A stretch of 64,000 nucleotides of DNA from Candidatus Nitrosotalea sinensis (GCF_900143675.1 NZ_FRFC01000005.1:62001-126000); one strand, 5' to 3'. Shown: positions 16,892 to 26,203, counted from the stretch's first letter. The notes: generated from the sequence alone by a model not told the origin. A program made the numbers and translations.

Positions 16892-18106
16892 ATGAAACGA
16901 TTAGAAACAATACTCTTGGGAGTCATAATTGTACTTGCTGCCACAGTAGTGTTGCAATACAGTAACAACAGAATATTAGGAGACACATCACAGGCAACTG
17001 TTCAAGGACCGCCTGGTCCACAGGGCCCACCAGGACCTCCCGGCCCACCAGGACCGCCTGGAACAGGAGACACATCTAGCCCCATCGTGATGGACTCTAC
17101 TCTTACACATATCTTCAAAAAGACTGAAAATTCTGTTGTTCAAATAACAAGTAGAGTATCTTCAGTTGATGACAGTGTCATAATCAACGGTCAGCCATTA
17201 GAAAGCCAATCTACAAGATTAGGCTCAGGTTTCATCTATGACAAAGATGGGAGAATAATTACCAATAATCACGTAGTTGATGGTTCAAAGACAGTCAACG
17301 TTTCATTTATAGATGGTAATACATATACTGCAAAAGTCATAGGCACTGACCCAGGAAATGACATTGCAGTAATACAGATAATGGATAACTTTTCAGATGA
17401 GACACTTGTTCCTTTAACTCTGGGCAATTCATCAAACCTAGATGTAGGCCAACAAGTCATAGCAATTGGCAATCCCTTTGGACTAAGTGACACCATGACA
17501 ACAGGAATAATTAGTCAAATAGGTAGATTACTTCCAAATGAAAATGCGGCTGGATTTTCAATACCTGATGTTATACAAGTCGATGCAGCCATAAATCCAG
17601 GAAATTCAGGAGGACCACTACTAGACTTGAATGGTCAAGTAGTAGGAATGAATACCGCAATAAGGACAAACACTGGTGATTTTGCAGGCATTGGATTTGC
17701 AGTACCATCAAATACCATCAGCAGAATAGTTCCAGTATTAATTAAAAATGGAAATTATTCACATCCATATCTAGGGATATCAGGAAGAAGTCTTGATCCA
17801 GATGTATCCCTTGCAAATGGACTTGCTAGAAACTTCAAAGGAGTAATTGTAGAAAGTATAGTAAAAGGAGGACCTGCAGACAAGGCAGGAATTACGCCAG
17901 CAACTCCAGATCAAAATAACATACTACATGGAGGAGACATTATCACGGCAATAGATGGTCATCAAGTAAGAACAATTTATGATGTCATTGCATACCTAGA
18001 TGAACAGAAGAACGTAGGAGACAAGGTGGTGTTGACAGTATTCAGGGAAGGAAAATCAGTTGATCTAACAGCCACACTCGGTGCAAGACCCACACCATCA
18101 TCATAG
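16892..18106 (+). CDS. HtrA/DegP-like serine protease with collagen-like stalk and PDZ domain
   Basis: The product has 404 residues. A membrane anchor or signal segment lies at 5-24. Residues 39-59 form seven consecutive Gly-X-Y triplets (mostly GPP). A trypsin-like domain follows, with the triad His127 (NNHVVDG), Asp157 (GNDIAV) and Ser239 (GNSGGP), and a C-terminal PDZ domain begins at about 300. HtrA proteases are trimers that degrade or refold misfolded envelope proteins. A collagen-like stalk, which also trimerises, between membrane and protease fits that symmetry. A GAGGT-like sequence lies just upstream of the ATG. The 3' end overlaps the convergent glycosylase gene by 6 nt. Confidence 0.94.
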   Translation: MKRLETILLGVIIVLAATVVLQYSNNRILGDTSQATVQGPPGPQGPPGPPGPPGPPGTGDTSSPIVMDSTLTHIFKKTENSVVQITSRVSSVDDSVIINGQPLESQSTRLGSGFIYDKDGRIITNNHVVDGSKTVNVSFIDGNTYTAKVIGTDPGNDIAVIQIMDNFSDETLVPLTLGNSSNLDVGQQVIAIGNPFGLSDTMTTGIISQIGRLLPNENAAGFSIPDVIQVDAAINPGNSGGPLLDLNGQVVGMNTAIRTNTGDFAGIGFAVPSNTISRIVPVLIKNGNYSHPYLGISGRSLDPDVSLANGLARNFKGVIVESIVKGGPADKAGITPATPDQNNILHGGDIITAIDGHQVRTIYDVIAYLDEQKNVGDKVVLTVFREGKSVDLTATLGARPTPSS

Positions 18107-18682
18107 TTTTGAAAGAACATCCGTTCTGAGTTTGAAATTCCACATTTTGTCAGTCGCTTTTTTTATCCCAATTCTAGGTCCAGACACAATATCAGATTTT
18201 TTAATTTTCAGTCCCTCAATAATGTACAATCCAGATTGTTTGGTCAGATCTTCTCCATACTCATGTATTGTGACATTCAAAGCCTGAGTCAATTTTGCAG
18301 GCCCATTAGTAAGATTAGAAATATCAGATGTGCTACGCTGTCGCATCATAAAATCAATCCCTTGTTGAGGCACAAGAGAGCGCAGTAATACCGCACCTGC
18401 TTCATAATCAGGGCTTCGTGCAACAGCGTTTACACAATAATGCATCCCATACGTAAAATAGACATAGGCTTTTCCTACTTGACCAAACATGGCCCTATTT
18501 CTCTTAGTCATCCCACGATAAGTATGACTGGCTTCATCATCTTTGTATCGATACGCTTCAGTTTCAACAATAATCCCGGATATCATCTCACCATTTATTT
18601 GCCTGACTAGAATTTTACCAAGCAATTTTTTTGCAACATCAACTGTGTCACAGCCATAAAACGAGCGTGGTATTACAGTCAT
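18101..18682 (-). CDS. 3-Methyladenine DNA glycosylase (AAG/MPG family)
   Basis: The product has 193 residues, the normal length for this family. Motifs include ARSFYG-like VIPRSFYG at the N-terminus, the catalytic IIVETEAYRYKDDEASHTY with the active Glu, FTYGMHYCVNAV, and the C-terminal SGPRIGIKKATD. It removes alkylated and deaminated purines. ATGA overlap (18679-18682) with the end of the uracil-DNA glycosylase gene indicates translational coupling and a small base-excision-repair operon. Confidence 0.94.
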   Translation of the reverse strand: MTVIPRSFYGCDTVDVAKKLLGKILVRQINGEMISGIIVETEAYRYKDDEASHTYRGMTKRNRAMFGQVGKAYVYFTYGMHYCVNAVARSPDYEAGAVLLRSLVPQQGIDFMMRQRSTSDISNLTNGPAKLTQALNVTIHEYGEDLTKQSGLYIIEGLKIKKSDIVSGPRIGIKKATDKMWNFKLRTDVLSKL

Positions 18683-19257
18683 TTAGAATATTCTACATTG
18701 ATGCCCTTTCTTAGTTTATCCAAGATACCTGCAAGAGAAACAAAATCATCTTTTAACACTTGCCTTAGAGAAGGATTGTATATCACAGCGGCTGGATGAA
18801 CTGTCACAAAATACAACTTGTCTTTATTTTTTATAACCTTACCACGATTTTTAGTTATAGCGCTACCATCAAGTAACGAATTATAGGCAGTATTTCCCAA
18901 GATGCATATTATTTTTGGGTTTATTATTTCTAGTTCTTTTGAGAGATATGGTTTACAGGATGATCTTTCTTCTGCCTGTGGTTGTCTGTTGTTTGGCGGT
19001 CTGCATTTTACAACATTTGTGATATAAACTTCATCGCGTGAAAATCCCGCATATTCAAGAGCCTCTGAAAGAATTTGTCCTGCAGTTCCCACAAACGGTT
19101 TTCCTTGAAGATCTTCATTTCTACCTGGTGCTTCTCCAACAAAAATAACATCCGATTCTTCGTTTCCAATTCCAGGTACAGCATTGGTCCTTGATTTACA
19201 GAGATCACAATTAGTACAAGAAATAACCATGTTTCGCACATTAGTTAATTCAGACAA
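18679..19257 (-). CDS. Family 4 uracil-DNA glycosylase (4Fe-4S)
   Basis: The product has 192 residues. Cys14, Cys17, Cys85 and Cys101 match the four cluster ligands of family 4 enzymes, including the 16-residue spacing of the last pair. Active-site motif GEAPGRNEDLQGKPFVG and the C-terminal VHPAAVI are present. It excises uracil from DNA, important where cytosine deaminates. The downstream alkyladenine glycosylase overlaps it by 4 nt; upstream lies tldD with a 1-nt gap, so the three probably form one transcript. Confidence 0.95.
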   Translation of the reverse strand: MSELTNVRNMVISCTNCDLCKSRTNAVPGIGNEESDVIFVGEAPGRNEDLQGKPFVGTAGQILSEALEYAGFSRDEVYITNVVKCRPPNNRQPQAEERSSCKPYLSKELEIINPKIICILGNTAYNSLLDGSAITKNRGKVIKNKDKLYFVTVHPAAVIYNPSLRQVLKDDFVSLAGILDKLRKGINVEYSK

Positions 19258-19258
19258 T

Positions 19259-20686
19259 TCAAATCATCACACTCTTTACAGTTGATTTTCCACGTAGGTG
19301 TGGTCCACCATTACCCATTCTCATTATTTGCATTGGGTCTCCTTTTCCACAATTGTCGATGGGCCTTGTTTTGAAATCAGTTCCACATGCATCAATAGAT
19401 TGAAAGAATTCCGGAGAGTTACCCATTACAACAACATCTCTCAACAGTTGGCCCAGTTCGCCATTTTTGATTTTAATAGCATATTGACACGAAATACTCC
19501 AATTGTATCTCAACATGTCTATTGACGGGATCTTCATGTTACAAATCAAAAATCCATCTTTTACATCTTTTATCATCTCATCCGGACTCCAAGTACCAGG
19601 AGAAATACACGTACAAGCCATTCTTATGAGAGGCATAAATGAATAATTAGTTGCTCTCATAGAAGAATTTGGAGCAGTATCAAATAATGCAGCAGTTTCT
19701 CTACTATGCATATGATTACACAGTATGCCTTCCTCAACAAGTGTTTTTTTATTAGCAGGAACTCCTTCATCATCATATTTGTACCAACCAAGATTTGATG
19801 GCAAAGTAGGATCATCAAACACATTGAGTTCTTTTGGACCTATCTCGGTACCAAGTTTTCCCGTCCACCAAGCACCTCCAGCCCAAGCCATTTCTTTTCC
19901 CAGTACTCTGTCAGCTTCTGAAGGATGACCAAGTATTTCATGAGTAAGTAATGCCACAAAATCAGGATTCATAACTACTGTTGCTTTTTCCTCTTTGACT
20001 GTCTTAGCATCAAGCAGAGCAACTGCTTTTTCAGATATAGAGTTAGCATCATCACAAATATCATTTTTACCAGTTATCATTTCCATTCCACCTCTACCAC
20101 CCTCAGTGGTATTTACCGATTCTGTGAGTCCACCATAATGTGCAGTTGCAGACATATTTACAAGCACATCATCAAAAACATGTGTTATCTTGGAACCATC
20201 TGTGTTTACAAAATATTTTTGAAATTTATCGTGTCGCATCGATACAGTGGATTTAACTATATTTTTTCTGGTCCGAATTATATTATCTGCATCAATTCCA
20301 ATTTTCATCATCTCTTCAATGCTAGGCTCAACCTGCAGAGGAGATTTCACATAATCAGTAAATGATTTGACTTCAGCAAGTTTTACTTTATGTTTTTTAT
20401 TTTCAGAATAGTGCTTTGCAGTTTTTACAATTTTTACTATGTTTTCTTTCACCATATCAAACGAAGTGGGTTGAGACATGGAGTAAAATCCCCATGCACC
20501 GTCAACCAACACTCTAATCCCAAGACCAGAATCATTTGAAGATGTGAAACTTTCTACTATTCCGTTTTCAATTATAAAACCGGTTGTTTGTATAAACTCA
20601 GATCTTATATCACAGTATTCTGAACCTGCATCAAGTGCTATTGTGATTGCTTTATCAGCATAGTCTTCTAGAGATGTTTTAGTCAA
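19259..20686 (-). CDS. TldD/PmbA family metalloprotease
   Basis: The product has 475 residues. The metal-binding HEILGHPSE matches the HExxxH motif that marks the catalytic TldD-type subunit. The N-terminal substrate-binding region and the glycine-rich C-terminus (GNGGPHLRGKSTV) fit the family. TldD normally pairs with a PmbA/TldE subunit to degrade unfolded peptides; no partner is in this window. It heads the presumed operon with two DNA glycosylases. Function in archaea is not well defined. Confidence 0.93.
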   Translation of the reverse strand: MTKTSLEDYADKAITIALDAGSEYCDIRSEFIQTTGFIIENGIVESFTSSNDSGLGIRVLVDGAWGFYSMSQPTSFDMVKENIVKIVKTAKHYSENKKHKVKLAEVKSFTDYVKSPLQVEPSIEEMMKIGIDADNIIRTRKNIVKSTVSMRHDKFQKYFVNTDGSKITHVFDDVLVNMSATAHYGGLTESVNTTEGGRGGMEMITGKNDICDDANSISEKAVALLDAKTVKEEKATVVMNPDFVALLTHEILGHPSEADRVLGKEMAWAGGAWWTGKLGTEIGPKELNVFDDPTLPSNLGWYKYDDEGVPANKKTLVEEGILCNHMHSRETAALFDTAPNSSMRATNYSFMPLIRMACTCISPGTWSPDEMIKDVKDGFLICNMKIPSIDMLRYNWSISCQYAIKIKNGELGQLLRDVVVMGNSPEFFQSIDACGTDFKTRPIDNCGKGDPMQIMRMGNGGPHLRGKSTVKSVMI

Positions 20687-20701
20687 AGATCAGACATCAT
20701 C

Positions 20702-22573
20702 TCATACAGGAGTTTTATGTATCAAAGTTTTCGGAATAGTAAATGAGAAGGTAGTTCCAGGAGTATCATTTTTCATCCATATACTGCCTCCATGTGCCTC
20801 AACAATTCCTTTGCAAATTGATAATCCAAGACCACTACCTCCCTTTTCCCTGGTACTTGTGGTATCAACCTGATAGAATTTTTTAAAGATGTTATCTCTT
20901 GCTTCAGCAGGGATTCCTCTCCCATTATCTTTAACAGAGACTACAACTTCATTTTCTTTATCTTCTAAAATTACTTTAATTTTACCGGTTTTTGGATTTG
21001 TTGCTTTAAGACTATTTTTAATAAGGTTAGTAAGTACTTGTTTTATTCTTTCTTCATCATAAAATGCAGACACATCCTTCTTTGGTTCATATGAAAGAGA
21101 AATTTCATCAGACAATGCTTGAGGTTGCATTCCTACTATTGCCTTTTCCACAGTATCTTTCAGGTTATGTACTTCTTTTTTAATTCTAAGTTGTCCTAGT
21201 TCTAGTTTTTGTGCATCGAGAAGATCAGATATGAGTTGTAATAGAGTGGAAGCACTAGAACTAATTATTTTCAATCGTTCTTTTTGAATTGGATTTAGAG
21301 CACCAAGATGTTCTCCAAGCAATATGTCAGAATACCCTTGGATTGGAACTAGAGGAGTTTTCAATTCATGAGTTACCATTGCAAGAAACTCATCTTTTGC
21401 AGTCTCAATTTTTTTTGCATCATCTTCTTTTTTCTGTATTGTTAGAGACATTGCATTAAACGTATTAGCAAGTTCTCCAATCTCATCTTTTGCAGTATAA
21501 GCTATTTTTTCTCCATAGAATCCTTCTCGAACACGAGATATTGCTTTGATCAACATATCAAGTGGTAAGAGAGATTTTCTAATGGATAATACAACTATTA
21601 TGAATATGACAATGTCTGCTATAATGAATATCTGCACAATTATCACCTTATCATGAAGTTGTGAGTCAATCATACCGTTCCATTGATTTACAAAATCAGA
21701 GGTAGAATTGAGTAATACGTTTCGTTGTGAATTCAACTTATCAAGTGCTGCTCCAAAATCTTTTGACAGTAAAGAATTAGATTCCACATATATTATTTTT
21801 ACACGAACGGATTGCCAGAGAGGATCAAGTTGTCGTATGGAATCAGAGTTTTGTCGTGGAATTTCGGCCAAATTTTCAGGTACTATACCATAGCTTGCAA
21901 ATTCAGGATCATCTAATGGAAACCCCTCCAATTTTTTCAGATCAGCATCAAAGAATACTCTATCTTGTTTCAAAGTAGAAGAAACATTGCCTCCCTCGCC
22001 AATAGAATATAACAATGTTTTCTCACCAATGTCCTTAGCAAGATTCACCATATCAAGTGCAATCAGTTTGTGTTTGTTATAATTTCGATCCAAAGGAGTA
22101 AGATCGTTTACAACGTTATTTGTAAGAGATATCAATTCACCATTTTTACTTAGAATGTACGTCAAATCATCCCTAGCTCTGGAATCGAATATGTTTTCTT
22201 TTTTTATCTTTTCTGCATCCTCTTTATACGGAGCCCAAGCGTTACCAACGCTTTCATATGCAGGTATCAGTGAAGGAGGAACTGAAACAATATTTAGCCC
22301 TCCGATATTTCCTCCAGTTCCAAGTGTTTGGTATGTCAAGTCAAAATCAGATATTTGACTTTCGAGAACTGGCCTATCGTTTTCATTCCCACTTGCAATA
22401 GAATTAGCTGTTCCTCCTATTCTTTCAACAATTACTTTGAGATCACTTGCATAACTAATAGAATGAAGAATATCTTGATTTTGTTGTGATGAGAAAATTA
22501 AGAGGTAAAAGTTTATAGCTGAAACCCCAATTATTATACCAAGTAAAAGATAGGTCTTTTGAGTTAGATTCAC
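20702..22573 (-). CDS. Membrane sensor histidine kinase (HAMP-HisKA-HATPase)
   Basis: From GTG 22573 the product is 623 residues; an ATG 54 nt upstream is also in frame, but a TATA box at 22597-22603 suggests a leaderless start at the GTG. Domains in order: TM1 (about 8-30), an extracytoplasmic helical sensor of about 300 residues, TM2, HAMP (IRKSLLPLDML onwards), HisKA with the phosphoacceptor His in MVTHELKTPL, and an ATPase with NLIKNSLKA (N box), DNGRGIP (G1) and GGSGLGLSICK (G2). No receiver is fused, so phosphate must pass to another protein; the free HPt and CheY next door are candidates. Confidence 0.94.
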   Translation of the reverse strand: MNLTQKTYLLLGIIIGVSAINFYLLIFSSQQNQDILHSISYASDLKVIVERIGGTANSIASGNENDRPVLESQISDFDLTYQTLGTGGNIGGLNIVSVPPSLIPAYESVGNAWAPYKEDAEKIKKENIFDSRARDDLTYILSKNGELISLTNNVVNDLTPLDRNYNKHKLIALDMVNLAKDIGEKTLLYSIGEGGNVSSTLKQDRVFFDADLKKLEGFPLDDPEFASYGIVPENLAEIPRQNSDSIRQLDPLWQSVRVKIIYVESNSLLSKDFGAALDKLNSQRNVLLNSTSDFVNQWNGMIDSQLHDKVIIVQIFIIADIVIFIIVVLSIRKSLLPLDMLIKAISRVREGFYGEKIAYTAKDEIGELANTFNAMSLTIQKKEDDAKKIETAKDEFLAMVTHELKTPLVPIQGYSDILLGEHLGALNPIQKERLKIISSSASTLLQLISDLLDAQKLELGQLRIKKEVHNLKDTVEKAIVGMQPQALSDEISLSYEPKKDVSAFYDEERIKQVLTNLIKNSLKATNPKTGKIKVILEDKENEVVVSVKDNGRGIPAEARDNIFKKFYQVDTTSTREKGGSGLGLSICKGIVEAHGGSIWMKNDTPGTTFSFTIPKTLIHKTPV

Positions 22574-22596
22574 AGAAAAAGCATACAAGAAACGCG

Positions 22597-22603
22597 TATA
22601 AAA
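22597..22603 (-). promoter_or_regulatory. TATA box for the histidine kinase
   Basis: On the minus strand this reads TTTTATA, centred about 27 nt upstream of GTG 22573. It lies inside the longer reading frame that begins at ATG 22627, which argues for the shorter start. Confidence 0.4.
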
Positions 22604-22608
22604 GTTAG

Positions 22609-22615
22609 TATAAAA
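22609..22615 (+). promoter_or_regulatory. TATA box for the HPt protein gene
   Basis: The sequence tataaaa is centred 24 nt upstream of ATG 22636, as for a leaderless transcript. It is only 5 nt from the presumed kinase TATA box, so binding of TBP at one may exclude the other. Confidence 0.45.
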
Positions 22616-22635
22616 GATATGTAACATTTAGTTAA

Positions 22636-23007
22636 ATGTCTGATAGATTTCTCAAGATAGCAAGACAGGAAATTGAATCTGAGTTAAATAGCCTTCAGGA
22701 AATATTTCGTGCATGCACAACTGATCAGCAATTTTATGAAAGAATGAAAGACATTGAAAAACACCTACACAAGATAAAGGGATTGGCACCCATGATGGGC
22801 GAAGAAAAGATTGGCAAATTAGCGAAAATAAGCGACTCTATCACAAAACAGGTAATAAAACAAGGTATGACAGATGGTGCTTATGACATAATTTCAGATT
22901 CAGTATACAGGATGCACGAGTTTTTCAACGGCAGATTAGACAGAGAAATCGAAGATTTTGAAAGAAAAGTAAGAAAAGCATTCCCAAAGATTCTTGACAA
23001 TCAGTAG
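22636..23007 (+). CDS. Free histidine phosphotransfer (HPt) protein
   Basis: The product has 123 residues, all helical. HLHKIKGLAPMMGEEKI matches the HPt signature HxxKGxAxxxG seen in CheA P1 domains, with the phosphorylatable His near residue 41. There is no kinase domain. It would shuttle phosphate between the histidine kinase and receivers. It is divergent from the kinase and upstream of a CheY-type receiver on the same strand (36-nt gap). Confidence 0.85.
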   Translation: MSDRFLKIARQEIESELNSLQEIFRACTTDQQFYERMKDIEKHLHKIKGLAPMMGEEKIGKLAKISDSITKQVIKQGMTDGAYDIISDSVYRMHEFFNGRLDREIEDFERKVRKAFPKILDNQ

Positions 23008-23043
23008 CTCTTGATTATATAGACGGACTCAATATATCACATC

Positions 23044-23409
23044 ATGGTCAAGGTCATGATAGTTGATGATTCCGATGCAATACGCATGGTCTTAAGGGAC
23101 ATCCTAACAATAGGACAACATCACATGGTTGCAGATTTATCAAGTGGGATTCAGATTTTGGAAGAATACAAGAGAGCAAAACCAAACATAGTTTTGCTAG
23201 ACATGGCAATGCCAAAAAAAGACGGTCTCATGGCACTAAAAGAGATAATGGAGCACGATCCACATGCAAAAGTCATTATGATTTCAGCTAGTGACAATCA
23301 GGAAACAATAAAGGACTGTTTGAAAGTAGGAGCACGTGCATATATTCTAAAGCCATTTAACTTTCAAGATGTGCTAGACACTATCAATAAAGTATCCACA
23401 TCTAACTAA
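23044..23409 (+). CDS. CheY-like single-domain response regulator
   Basis: The product has 121 residues, a stand-alone receiver. It has the acidic pair in VDDSD, the phosphorylated Asp in VLLDMAMPKKDG, the conserved Ser in MISAS and the Lys in LKPF. There is no output domain, so it must act by protein contact. No chemotaxis or archaellum genes are nearby; position suggests the neighbouring HPt and kinase as partners. Its TAA overlaps the stop of the convergent gene. Confidence 0.93.
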   Translation: MVKVMIVDDSDAIRMVLRDILTIGQHHMVADLSSGIQILEEYKRAKPNIVLLDMAMPKKDGLMALKEIMEHDPHAKVIMISASDNQETIKDCLKVGARAYILKPFNFQDVLDTINKVSTSN

Positions 23410-24329
23410 ATTATCTTATATCCAGTACTAGTTATCCAATGAGCATTTTCTAATTGAAATATGTTACCACATTTGGCACAGACATAATTTTGAGATGGTT
23501 CTGAGAATTTATTATTGCAATCATTACAGATATAATAATTATCCATTGTTTTGTAATCTACTCCTAAGATTTTAATTTCTTTTTTACATTTAGGACATTT
23601 ATTTTCTTTGTAAGAGTTTTCTGTAGACACATTTCCACATTTGAAATGTTCAATCAACTTACCTTGGCCGAAGTTATAATTTCCACAGGAGGGACAAAAG
23701 AAATGCAGGGATATTCGAACCGAGTTACATTTTATGCAAGATATTTCTTTTACATCATAAGTTTTTATTATCTTTTTTTCATTTTCCAATTGTAACAAAT
23801 ATTTTTCTATCAGATTGGATTCCACACCAATAGATTCAGCAAGTCGCGCAAGACTTGCATTTTTCAGCGAGTTCATGTGTGATAATATTACACTTGTATT
23901 ATCAGATGGTTTTTCCTCAAGTATTGATTTTTCTTGTTCAAGGGTTTCAAAAATATTTTTTAAATTTTCATATCTAATTGGTTTTTCAATATACAAATAA
24001 GCCCCACTTCGAAGAGCATTCTTTATGGGTTCATCAGATTTGGAATCAGCAGTCTCAAGTATGATTTTTGCATCAGGTTTTATGTTAAAGATTTGTGTCA
24101 TGACCTCATTGGCATCCATATCAGGTAGATGAAAGTCAAGTAAGACTATTGGATTTTTTCCAGCACGTTCTAGTTCAGAAAATAAATTGATTCCAGTTTT
24201 TCCGCTATTACAAGTCTCTACATTTTCATATCCTAATTTTTTTAAAAAATCCCTTAGCAAGAGAGTAGTAGCCAGACTATCTTCAATAACCAGTACGTCA
24301 TTTTTATTCGAGATTAGAGACATTAACAT
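23406..24329 (-). CDS. Receiver domain fused to multiple zinc ribbons (TackOD1-like output)
   Basis: About 307 residues from ATG 24329; GTG 24338 is also possible. A receiver (about 10-130) has the phosphorylation site VLLDFHLPDMDA and the Lys in EKPI. A helical linker with a possible winged-helix segment follows (LKNASLARLAESIGVESN). The last 120 residues carry five CxxC pairs (CIKC, CPSC, CPKC, CNDC, CAKC). This resembles the thaumarchaeal output domain TackOD1, which I recall as a predicted zinc-binding output module; assignment is tentative. The start lies about 24 nt after a TATA box shared with the divergent PIN-ATPase gene. Confidence 0.88.
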   Translation of the reverse strand: MLMSLISNKNDVLVIEDSLATTLLLRDFLKKLGYENVETCNSGKTGINLFSELERAGKNPIVLLDFHLPDMDANEVMTQIFNIKPDAKIILETADSKSDEPIKNALRSGAYLYIEKPIRYENLKNIFETLEQEKSILEEKPSDNTSVILSHMNSLKNASLARLAESIGVESNLIEKYLLQLENEKKIIKTYDVKEISCIKCNSVRISLHFFCPSCGNYNFGQGKLIEHFKCGNVSTENSYKENKCPKCKKEIKILGVDYKTMDNYYICNDCNNKFSEPSQNYVCAKCGNIFQLENAHWITSTGYKII

Positions 24330-24349
24330 GGATATCACATCATGTCATT

Positions 24350-24357
24350 TTTAAATA
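24350..24357. promoter_or_regulatory. Symmetric TATA element shared by divergent genes
   Basis: The sequence tttaaata lies about 24 nt from ATG 24329 on the left and about 20 nt from GTG 24374 on the right. No second AT-rich box exists in the 44-nt gap, so a single TBP site may fire in both directions. Confidence 0.4.
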
Positions 24358-24373
24358 CAGTTATGATTAATAG

Positions 24374-26203
24374 GTGTCAGAAACGAGTACAAATGTGGAA
24401 AAATTCGTAGTTGACACAAGTATCATAATAGATGGAGAAATTACAAAACTTATTGAGTCTGGCACTCTTGTAAATTGCGAGATCATAATACCAGTAGCAG
24501 TATTAGATGAACTACAATCACAAGCATCCCAACACAAGGATTATGGATTTGTAGGACTGGAAGAAATAAAGAAAATTCGTGAACTTGCAGACAAGAACAA
24601 CATAACATTACGATTTGAAGGCGAGAGACCAAGTATGGACGACATCAAGCTTGCTAGGCATGGCAGAATTGATGCCATAATAAAGGACATCGCGAAAAAA
24701 AATGGAGCGACTTTTTATACTGCAGATTATGTTCAAGCTTTAGTTGCACAAGCAGAAGGAGTAAAGACTAGCTATTCAAAACCCCAAGTGAAAATTTCAG
24801 ATTTAGAATTTGAGAAATATTTCGATGAACAGACTATGAGTATTCATCTTAAGGAGGGTACACTTCCGCTTGCAAAACGTGGAAAGCCAGGCATGTTTTC
24901 ACTTGTAACAGTGGGAGAGACATTATTGACTAAAGAATACTTAGAAGGCATCACAAGCGAGATTTTAGAAGCATCCCGTGCCACGCAGTTAGGAATGATA
25001 GAAATTTCAAAATCAGGAACACTTGTTATTCAGTATAAGGATTTCAGAATAGTTGTCACTCATTCGCCATTTTCAAATAGTTATGAAATTACAATCACTC
25101 ATCCAATAGTACGAATGACATTAGAACAATACAAAATTTCTGAAAAATTGATGCAACGACTGTCAGAAAAGGCAGAAGGAATACTAATTTCAGGATCTCC
25201 TGGATCTGGAAAAAGTACACTTGCATCGAGTCTTGCAGATTACTACGCCACAAAGGGAAAGATAGTGAAAACATTCGAGTCTCCAAGAGATTTACAGGTA
25301 GGTAAACAAGTTACACAGTACACACAGTTAGAAGGAAGTTTTGAAAATGCTGCGGATATACTTTTGCTTGTACGACCAGACTATACAATATTTGATGAAG
25401 TCAGAAGATATCATGACTTTAGAGTATTTTCAGATCTTAGACTTGCAGGAGTTGGCATGGTGGGAGTAGTTCACGCACATGCACCACTGGATGCAATTCA
25501 GAGATTCATAGGAAAAGTAGAACTCGGGATGATTCCGCACATTTTGGACACGGTCGTGTTTATCAAAGCAGGACAGATCTCTAAAGTATACGAATTAGAA
25601 TTCAAAGTAAAGGTTCCCACAGGCATGACAGAACAAGATTTGGCAAGACCAGTAATAGAGGTCAGAAACTTTGAGGATCATAATTTAGAATATGAAATTT
25701 ACACATATGGTGAAGAGAACATAGTAATTCCAATATCAAAAGAAAATAAGAGTGGAGGTATTGAGAAGCTAGCAGAATCAAAAATTAAAGACACAATACG
25801 CAGATTTGATCCTGATGCTGAAATAGAGATTTTGTCAAACAGCAGTATTAGAGTACGTGTTAGCAAAGAATCAATTCCCGTAATAATAGGACGAGGTGGA
25901 TCGACCGTGAATGAGTTAGAAAGAACACTAGGTGTACATATTGATGTAGAGCCAAAAGATGGAGGATCTTCCAGAGGAGGAGAATGGTTTGAAATGTCAG
26001 AGTCGGGGAACAATTTCATTTTAGAAGTAGACATATCAAAATCAGGCATGGATGCAGAGATTTATGTTAATGACAAAAACATAGCATCCACCAGAGTTGG
26101 AAAGAACGGTAGAATAATAATTGCAAAAAAATCTGTCGCAGGAAAACGATTAATCAACGCAGTGATGTCTAAAGAAGACATACGAATAACTGTACATGAT
26201 TAG
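24374..26203 (+). CDS. PIN-domain / PilT-type ATPase / KH-domain protein
   Basis: The product has 609 residues with a GTG start. An N-terminal PIN nuclease domain (1-135) keeps acidic residues Asp14 (VVDTSIIID), Glu46, Asp100 and Asp118. A PilT/VirB11-like ATPase follows, with Walker A SGSPGSGKST at 273-282 and a Walker B-like TIFDEVRRY. A KH domain with the GRGG loop (VIIGRGGSTVNE) lies at about 490-530. This three-domain archaeal family is conserved but not functionally defined; the combination suggests ATP-driven RNA cleavage. It is not a pilus motor in the usual sense because no pilin genes are near. Confidence 0.94.
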   Translation: MSETSTNVEKFVVDTSIIIDGEITKLIESGTLVNCEIIIPVAVLDELQSQASQHKDYGFVGLEEIKKIRELADKNNITLRFEGERPSMDDIKLARHGRIDAIIKDIAKKNGATFYTADYVQALVAQAEGVKTSYSKPQVKISDLEFEKYFDEQTMSIHLKEGTLPLAKRGKPGMFSLVTVGETLLTKEYLEGITSEILEASRATQLGMIEISKSGTLVIQYKDFRIVVTHSPFSNSYEITITHPIVRMTLEQYKISEKLMQRLSEKAEGILISGSPGSGKSTLASSLADYYATKGKIVKTFESPRDLQVGKQVTQYTQLEGSFENAADILLLVRPDYTIFDEVRRYHDFRVFSDLRLAGVGMVGVVHAHAPLDAIQRFIGKVELGMIPHILDTVVFIKAGQISKVYELEFKVKVPTGMTEQDLARPVIEVRNFEDHNLEYEIYTYGEENIVIPISKENKSGGIEKLAESKIKDTIRRFDPDAEIEILSNSSIRVRVSKESIPVIIGRGGSTVNELERTLGVHIDVEPKDGGSSRGGEWFEMSESGNNFILEVDISKSGMDAEIYVNDKNIASTRVGKNGRIIIAKKSVAGKRLINAVMSKEDIRITVHD

